DNA of 5,436 nucleotides from UBA7359 sp047618295 (GTDB lineage: Bacteria > Pseudomonadota > Gammaproteobacteria > Eutrophobiales > Eutrophobiaceae). Under the pieces are notes generated by a model that was given only the letters and a program-made list of their open reading frames with translations, searched no databases and was not told the origin of the DNA. A program made the translations under genes and the position numbers. Location: positions 1-5,436 of the forward strand of contig JBLHKL010000124.1 in the NCBI GenBank assembly GCA_047618295.1, given 5' to 3'. Positions 5,427 through 5,436 of the stretch are shown piece by piece (position 1 is the stretch's first letter; the number at the start of each line of letters is the position of its first letter).

Positions 5427-5436
5427 TATAATTGTA
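5427..5436. promoter_or_regulatory. Candidate -10 elements at the right edge: dprA (minus) and a possible divergent promoter (plus)
   Basis: On the minus strand TACAAT (5436-5431) matches 5 of 6 bases of the -10 consensus. It would start transcription near 5424, at the edge of the inverted repeat, but any -35 lies outside the window. On the plus strand the overlapping TATAAT (5427-5432) is a perfect -10, though the best -35 candidates upstream (CTTCAA, TTCAAC near 5405-5411) are poor. In E. coli the neighbour of dprA is the divergent def-fmt pair, so promoters in both directions would make sense. AT-rich DNA makes chance matches likely. Confidence 0.35.

Overview
The window is chromosomal housekeeping DNA from a moderately AT-rich bacterium, most likely a gammaproteobacterium. 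Two things point there: the gene order dprA-smg-topA-tsaC, and a tRNA-Tyr/tRNA-Gly/tRNA-Thr/tuf cluster matching the E. coli tufB operon. All three tRNAs carry an encoded CCA end. I cannot name the genus. No mobile element, CRISPR array, prophage or transferred island is visible.

Everything real lies on the minus strand, so the window reads from right to left. At the right edge (5381-5436) is the dprA leader, with a perfect 7-bp inverted repeat and -10-like elements. Next come dprA (DNA-processing/transformation protein), smg (DUF494, unknown function), topA (DNA topoisomerase I) and tsaC (threonylcarbamoyl-AMP synthase). The gaps are 29, 86 and 37 bp, consistent with one transcription unit, although the AT-rich 86-bp gap before topA could hold a regulatory element. 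After tsaC a strong sigma70-type promoter (perfect TTGACA, 17-bp spacer, CAGAAT, GC-rich discriminator) starts about nine bases before tRNA-Tyr. It should drive tRNA-Tyr(GUA), tRNA-Gly(UCC), tRNA-Thr(GGU) and tuf. Only the first 28 codons of tuf are inside the window. No stretch longer than about 145 bp lacks a gene.

Functionally, the right part handles DNA (DprA loads RecA on incoming single strands; TopA relaxes negative supercoils) and the left part handles translation (t6A synthesis, tRNAs, EF-Tu). TsaC makes the intermediate for t6A37, a modification expected on the tRNA-Thr(GGU) encoded 0.8 kb downstream. The main oddities are these: a TopA with no zinc ribbons, carrying three GR(Y/F)GPY repeats and a 44-residue Lys-rich tail; an A8G slippery tract at the start of that tail; topA sitting where E. 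coli has only the zinc-ribbon fragment gene yrdD; and the dprA leader palindrome. I found no convincing evidence of a previously undescribed system.
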